Shown here in pieces: positions 31,808-35,864 of a stretch of DNA of 35,864 nt. Source of the stretch: Ferrithrix thermotolerans DSM 19514 (GTDB taxonomy: Bacteria; Actinomycetota; Acidimicrobiia; Acidimicrobiales; Ilumatobacteraceae); NCBI GenBank assembly GCA_945862025.1, contig CAMAWU010000008.1:1-35864 (forward strand), given 5' to 3'. The stretch's first letter is position 1. Each line of letters opens with the position of its first letter. The position numbers were made by a program, and so were the translations under genes. The notes beneath the pieces were generated by a model. That model was not told where the DNA came from and made no database searches. It saw only the letters and a program-made list of their open reading frames with translations.

Positions 31808-33258
31808 AATTCTTGACTTTGCAAATTTTCGACTATTGACTTGCGACTGATAACTACAATAAATCTTGCTCCACCAGAACTAGTATTTTCCGCCCATGCG
31901 CTGCCATTCAATGCGTGTGCATGCTCTTGGACAATCGCAAGGCCAAGACCGCTGCCAGTGCTGTTGCGCGATGCAGACCCCCTTGCAAAACGCTCAAAAA
32001 TTCGCTCCCGTTCACTTTGTGCAATACCCGATCCCGCATCTTCAACGATGATTCGAAGTTCGTTGGCATCTCCTGTTACTGAGATTGCAGTCGCACCCCC
32101 GGCGTGGTCACGCGCATTTTCTAAAAGATTTAGTACGATTCGCTCAATTCTGCGGCGGTCAAGAATTGTTTCATCTTGCTTATTTAGTGTTGTGATGAAC
32201 GGAGTCTCCCCGAATCCGTGTCGTTGTGCGACGCGTCTTACAAGGTCGGCGAGATTAACAGTTTCATCATTTGGAGTCCCTGCGCCAGCGTCAATTCTGG
32301 AGAGTTCAAGTAAATCTAGAACCGTTCGATCAAATCTTCGTACTTGGTTTGCGACGATATCGAACGCCTGCTGATTTCGTTCACTGAGTTCATCACGTCG
32401 TGCTTGCAGCACTTCAACGGCGGCTGCGAGTGCTGTGACTGGTGAACGCAGTTCATGGCTTACATCACTTGCGAACCGTGCTTCGCGTTGAATTCGACTT
32501 TGAACGGCGTCCACCATGTTATTAAACGATCCAGCAAGTCTTGCTAATTCAGGATCACTCTCTTCGGCTAATCGAACATCCAAACCTCCGGATGCAATAT
32601 CGGTTGCTGCTCTAGCAACACGGCGAAGCGGACTCAAAACTCTGGTGCTTGTTCTTAGCCCAAGTAGTCCTGCGGCAAATGTGATCAGAAGTACTCCGAA
32701 ACTTAGAGTTGTACGAAGAGTAGTCAAAGTGCGCGAAACATCAGTTAGCGGAAATGCCTCAAAATAATGTGCGTTAATCGCAACGATGTTGATACCGATG
32801 GCCTCATATGGTTCACCATCGAATGTAAATTTTTGGCTACCTGTGGTGCCGGAAAGAGTTTTTGAAACTAATTCGATTGGTAAATTTGACTGTGTAAAGC
32901 GAAGTGGCTCCTGAGGAAAGAATGAATCATCATCGGCGAGATGTAACACCGCATAGCCGCCGCGTTCGCTGCGAATATTCATCATCAAATCACCGGCGTC
33001 CGAAGAGTTAAGAGAAATTACTGTTCGCACAAGTTGCGCATTATTAAACGCTTGACGAGTTGCGAATTCTGTACGTTGATCTAGTAGATAAGCGCGAGTA
33101 GACGCATATGTAACGATGCTCAAGACGAGCGCTGCGGCTAGTGAGGCAAGGCCAAAATATAGAACCATTCGGCCACGCAAACCGCGAAGGTTTTTCAGAC
33201 TTGCAACCATCTGCGGAATTGTCAAGCCTGTGTGCTTCTCGGCGATCTGGTCCACCAC
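31804..33258 (-). CDS. MtrB-like sensor histidine kinase
   Basis: A membrane sensor kinase of about 484 residues. Two membrane helices (about 33-50 and 182-202) flank an extracytoplasmic sensor of some 130 residues. A HAMP domain (about 203-255) precedes HisKA with DVSHELRSPV (phospho-His near 265) and a HATPase domain. That domain has NLLENARDHA, VEDAGSGI, FERFARGSAS and GSGLGLAIV. The frame starts with two GTG codons at 33258. An ATG at codon 17 (MVASLKNLRG) is a plausible alternative. Coupling to a GerMN lipoprotein and the divergent regulator suggest an MtrB-like role in envelope or division control. This rests on context as much as on sequence. Confidence 0.87.
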   Translation of the reverse strand: MVDQIAEKHTGLTIPQMVASLKNLRGLRGRMVLYFGLASLAAALVLSIVTYASTRAYLLDQRTEFATRQAFNNAQLVRTVISLNSSDAGDLMMNIRSERGGYAVLHLADDDSFFPQEPLRFTQSNLPIELVSKTLSGTTGSQKFTFDGEPYEAIGINIVAINAHYFEAFPLTDVSRTLTTLRTTLSFGVLLITFAAGLLGLRTSTRVLSPLRRVARAATDIASGGLDVRLAEESDPELARLAGSFNNMVDAVQSRIQREARFASDVSHELRSPVTALAAAVEVLQARRDELSERNQQAFDIVANQVRRFDRTVLDLLELSRIDAGAGTPNDETVNLADLVRRVAQRHGFGETPFITTLNKQDETILDRRRIERIVLNLLENARDHAGGATAISVTGDANELRIIVEDAGSGIAQSERERIFERFARGSASRNSTGSGLGLAIVQEHAHALNGSAWAENTSSGGARFIVVISRKSIVENLQSQEL

Positions 33259-33283
33259 CTAAGCATTGCCGATTTTTGCTAAA

Positions 33284-33328
33284 CCCCCACCGACGGGAGT
33301 CAAGGGGGAGCATGACTTCCCGCCGGTG
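33284..33328. promoter_or_regulatory. Large imperfect hairpin between kinase and regulator genes
   Basis: CACCGACGGGAGTCA (33288-33302) pairs with TGACTTCCCGCCGGTG (33313-33328), leaving one mismatch, one bulge and a 10-base loop. CCCCC just outside the stem (33284-33288) is complementary to GGGGG in the loop (33304-33308), which allows a pseudoknot or an alternative pairing on either transcript. It sits just upstream of the kinase start on the minus strand. No U-tract follows in either direction that would make a clear terminator. It may be an RNA leader element or a protein operator. Confidence 0.6.
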
Positions 33329-33399
33329 TGTTAATAAATTCTCCAGCCCTTATATGACGGTCAGTTCGTAGAACTGTGCTATTCCTGTAACAATGCCAA

Positions 33400-33417
33400 C
33401 TATTAGGGCTATTAGGG
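33400..33417 (+). repeat. Tandem 9-bp direct repeat upstream of the response regulator
   Basis: CTATTAGGG occurs twice head-to-tail, ending 6 nt before the regulator ATG at 33424. Response regulators of this family bind direct repeats, often upstream of their own genes, so an autoregulatory site is possible. The second copy also supplies AGGG as a weak ribosome-binding site. Confidence 0.45.
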
Positions 33418-33423
33418 CAGAAT

Positions 33424-34119
33424 ATGGTCGTGCAGAAACTGCTTTTCATTGAAGACGACGATCACATCAGGACGGCACTTCGCCTCGCACTCGAGGACGA
33501 AGGATATGCAATAACCGAGGCGGTAGACGGAATTACGGGGTTGAAGGCGTTTGACCTTGATTCATTTGATTTAGTTTTATTAGATTTACGGCTTCCTGAT
33601 CTGTCTGGCTTTGAAGTTTGTCGGTTGTTGCGTGCGAAAAGTTTAGTGCCAATAATTATTGTCACTGCGCAAACGGACACTCACGATTTAGTCGCGGGCC
33701 TCGAAGCAGGAGCTGACGACTATGTAACCAAGCCAGTGATTGCTAAAGAACTTGCTGCAAGAATTCGAGCGGCGTTACGAAGAACAACATTGACTTCATC
33801 AATGCCTGGTTCAAATGACCGTTTTATTGTCAGGGATATTGAGTTGAGGCTGCAACAAGGCATTGTCTTAAAATCTGGTGTCGAAATTTTGCTCACTAAA
33901 ACTGAATTTCGTTTACTACAAATATTTTTAGAAAATCAAAACAATGTTTTATCTCGAGATCAGCTGCTTGAAATTGTCTGGGGTTACGAATATTTGGGTG
34001 ACAGTCGTCTTGTTGATGCCCACATCCGACGATTGCGAGTAAAAATCGAGGATTCTCCCGACGACCCTAAAATTATTGTGACAGTTCGGGGAATGGGTTA
34101 TCGCTTGCTAACAGCGTGA
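33424..34119 (+). CDS. OmpR-family response regulator, MtrA-like
   Basis: A 231-residue regulator with a receiver domain (1-120) and an OmpR/PhoB winged helix (about 130-230). Receiver residues are the acidic pocket EDDD (10-13), phospho-acceptor Asp54 in LLDLRLPD, Thr81 in VTAQTD and Lys103 in YVTKP. The DNA-binding block LLEIVWGYEYLGDSRLVDAHIRRLR closely resembles MtrA of Actinobacteria (VWGYxxxxDTRLVxVHVQRLR). It is divergent from the kinase gene rather than in line with it as in mtrA-mtrB-lpqB. It overlaps the convergent helicase by 22 bp. The alternative PhoP/KdpE-like identity cannot be excluded. Confidence 0.9.
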   Translation: MVVQKLLFIEDDDHIRTALRLALEDEGYAITEAVDGITGLKAFDLDSFDLVLLDLRLPDLSGFEVCRLLRAKSLVPIIIVTAQTDTHDLVAGLEAGADDYVTKPVIAKELAARIRAALRRTTLTSSMPGSNDRFIVRDIELRLQQGIVLKSGVEILLTKTEFRLLQIFLENQNNVLSRDQLLEIVWGYEYLGDSRLVDAHIRRLRVKIEDSPDDPKIIVTVRGMGYRLLTA

Positions 34120-35864
34120 CGCAAAAAATCGTGCGCTTCGCTTGCAACAATAGTCATCTCCATTGGTGGCAACATTGCAATTATCGTCTTACCGTAACCT
34201 TTGGTTACAAGCCGCGGGTCTAAGACTGCAACAACTCCCATGTCGGTTTGAGTTCTTATGAGTCGGCCCGAGGCTTGAGCAAGTTTTGTAGCAACAATCG
34301 GAATGTCGATTGCAGTGAAGGCAGACTTTCCGTGTACCTCTCGTCGCGCACTCATCAATGGATCTGTTGGCACAGGGAATGGAAGTCGATCAATAATTAC
34401 GAGACTTAAAGTTGATCCAGGCACATCCACTCCTTGGAAAAAACTTTGTGTCGCAAATAGGCAACTTGATTCATTAGCCGTAAATTTTCGTAGTAACTCC
34501 ATTTTGGGAAGATCATCTTGTTTCAAGATTTCAAAACCTAAACGATCTTTAAGATCGTTATATGCCGCATTTAGTCTTGCGTAGCTCGTAAACAGAGCAA
34601 GAGTTCTGCCTCCAGCTGCTTCTATTAAAGTCTTAATTTCTGCGTGAACCACTTTGTCGCGAGGGCCTTGTGCCGGGTCTGGAAGATGTGAGGCGCAATA
34701 AAGTAATGCATTGCGTTGATAGTCAAATGGGCTGGCAACACTGTGCGCATCAAATCCTTCGGGCGGCAAACCAATTCGTTGTGGCAAATTTATAGGAATT
34801 GTCGCACTCGTCATGATTGCAGTGCGTTGTGACCAAACCGATTCATTTAATAACGACCCAACATCAAGCGGCCGCATCTCTAGCGCGCTTCGGTCAGCAG
34901 TTCCGGAAATATAGGCGACATATCCAGCGCGGTCCTGAAGTGCTAAATCTAAATCGTTTAGAAATCTTGTGCAGACAGATTGCGCTCGTAGTTTTCGTTG
35001 TTTCGCCGAATCATCGTTGGTGTTGATTGTCCGTAGTGACTCGAGTGCCTCGCTGGCTCGACCACGCAACTCGATTAGCGTCTCACGGGTTTCACCAGTA
35101 AGTGGCAAAACAACTCGTTGATTGATCAATGAAGTAAGTTGATCGCGCAGTCGGCTGGCACTCTTGGCAAAACCGCCGGATAACGCGTCATCTCTAACGA
35201 TTACACGCATTGATGAGGCAAGACTTGTGATTCTGCCGGGGCTGATCTCTAGTCCGCTTGAGTCGCTGACCACATCTTCAAGTTCATGAGCCTCGTCAAA
35301 AATTACTACATCATGCTCGCCGACAATGGTGCCTTCAGCGGCAATGTCAAGGGCATAAAGCCAACCATTGACTACGACGATGTCGGAAGTTTGACTTTGC
35401 GCACGGGCACGCTCAGCAAAGCAACTTTCACCTTGAGGGCATCTCGAAGCACCTGGACATTCCTCGCTTGTGACACTAACCATCTGCCACGCCTGTTTTA
35501 GTGGTTGCCAACTCAATTCACCCTCGTCACCAGTTTGTGTAACGGCAGACCACTCAACAAGTTTTTTTATATCAGCCTTAACTTTTGGTGAAACATCGCC
35601 AAGTTCTAATCGCGACACTGCGCGTTCGGCGAGTTCGGCAATTCTCTGACGACAGAGATAATTGCTCCTACCTTTCAGAACCGTCCAAGTGATTGGTTTG
35701 GCGAGGGATTCTTTCAGCGCATTAGCTAGCAACGGCAAATCATTTTGCGATAGTTGATCTTGCAGTGCCTTAGTCACCGTCGATACGACGATGCGACGAC
35801 CCGACAGCACTGCAGGGACTAGATACCCAAGAGTTTTGCCGGTACCGGTACCGGCTTGAACAAT
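34098..35864 (-). CDS. dinG: DinG/XPD-type ATP-dependent DNA helicase, 5' end beyond the window
   Basis: A superfamily 2 iron-sulfur helicase. The frame is open to the right edge, where VQAGTGTGKT (Walker A) is already in place, so the start lies only a short way outside. Further motifs are a four-cysteine iron-sulfur set (one Cys in NYLCRQ, then three at five-residue intervals in ECPGASRCPQGESC), the DEAH box VIFDEAHELEDV, TSATI, FQGVDVPG (motif V region) and QASGRLIRT (motif VI). About 588 residues are visible. The family unwinds 5' to 3' and resolves D-loops, R-loops or G-quadruplexes. The 3' end overlaps the regulator gene tail by 22 bp in convergent orientation. Confidence 0.92.
   Translation of the reverse strand: MVQAGTGTGKTLGYLVPAVLSGRRIVVSTVTKALQDQLSQNDLPLLANALKESLAKPITWTVLKGRSNYLCRQRIAELAERAVSRLELGDVSPKVKADIKKLVEWSAVTQTGDEGELSWQPLKQAWQMVSVTSEECPGASRCPQGESCFAERARAQSQTSDIVVVNGWLYALDIAAEGTIVGEHDVVIFDEAHELEDVVSDSSGLEISPGRITSLASSMRVIVRDDALSGGFAKSASRLRDQLTSLINQRVVLPLTGETRETLIELRGRASEALESLRTINTNDDSAKQRKLRAQSVCTRFLNDLDLALQDRAGYVAYISGTADRSALEMRPLDVGSLLNESVWSQRTAIMTSATIPINLPQRIGLPPEGFDAHSVASPFDYQRNALLYCASHLPDPAQGPRDKVVHAEIKTLIEAAGGRTLALFTSYARLNAAYNDLKDRLGFEILKQDDLPKMELLRKFTANESSCLFATQSFFQGVDVPGSTLSLVIIDRLPFPVPTDPLMSARREVHGKSAFTAIDIPIVATKLAQASGRLIRTQTDMGVVAVLDPRLVTKGYGKTIIAMLPPMEMTIVASEAHDFLRHAVSKR

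Noticed and set aside
31841-32374. Plus-strand frame of 177 codons
   Set aside because: It is antisense to the histidine kinase catalytic core. The Ser/Arg-rich translation is typical of a shadow frame.
35838-35854. Repeated GGTACC units at the right edge
   Set aside because: They encode the Gly-Thr repeats of the DinG Walker A loop, so codon repetition explains them.
1-35864. Search by eye for CRISPR arrays, tRNA genes, transposases, phage or defence genes
   Set aside because: None was seen. All long stretches are accounted for by housekeeping or metabolic genes.

Overview
The window looks like a chromosome segment from an actinobacterium, probably a small-genome aquatic member of Acidimicrobiia. 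This is inferred from the gene families. They include an F420-type luciferase-like oxidoreductase, an MtrAB/LpqB-like two-component set, a phoH-ybeY-corC cluster, an Era GTPase, menaquinone biosynthesis and CoA-based catabolism. Base composition is moderate to low in G+C by eye. Coding density is very high: the largest intergenic gap is 165 bp, so no gene-free stretch reaches 300 bp. I saw no tRNA, rRNA, CRISPR array, insertion sequence or prophage gene.

Layout. (1) 1-3923: a carnitine-catabolism module. It has a carnitine 3-dehydrogenase that runs off the left edge and may be fused to a thioesterase, a BKACE/DUF849 dehydrocarnitine-cleavage enzyme, and a divergent acetoacetyl-CoA synthetase that would salvage the acetoacetate. 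(2) 3972-9502: a cytosolic PhnD-like binding protein divergent from two tandem paralogous polytopic membrane proteins resembling GT-C glycosyltransferases. (3) 9518-13046: glutamate dehydrogenase and a membrane GGDEF-EAL protein with a damaged GGDEF signature. (4) 13087-16688: phoH, ybeY and a CorC/CNNM protein, translationally coupled, followed by an SDR. (5) 16696-19889: an OafA-type acyltransferase with an SGNH domain, and an MFS transporter. (6) 19882-26991: menaquinone genes menE, menA, menH, menD, menF and menG/ubiE, with a FrnE/DsbA-family gene coupled to menH. menB and menC are not in the window. (7) 27080-29748: acyl-CoA dehydrogenase, F420-type oxidoreductase and a MaoC-type hydratase. 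(8) 29822-31150: a small membrane protein and era. (9) 31151-34119: a GerMN lipoprotein, a histidine kinase and a divergent response regulator, read as a reduced MtrA/MtrB/LpqB system. (10) 34098-35864: a DinG-type iron-sulfur helicase that runs off the right edge.

Two regulatory patterns recur. Many operon-head genes have a TAnnnT hexamer 6-7 nt before the start codon, as expected for leaderless transcription. In two divergent pairs (BKACE/AACS and FrnE/MenD) the start codons are only 18-19 nt apart, so one shared 7-bp -10-like element would have to fire both ways. Downstream genes are joined by GTGA, ATGA or TAATG overlaps. Convergent genes end within 0-48 bp of each other, or overlap, without recognisable intrinsic terminators. 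The divergent kinase/regulator pair is the exception: its 165-bp spacer holds a strong hairpin and a tandem 9-bp repeat.
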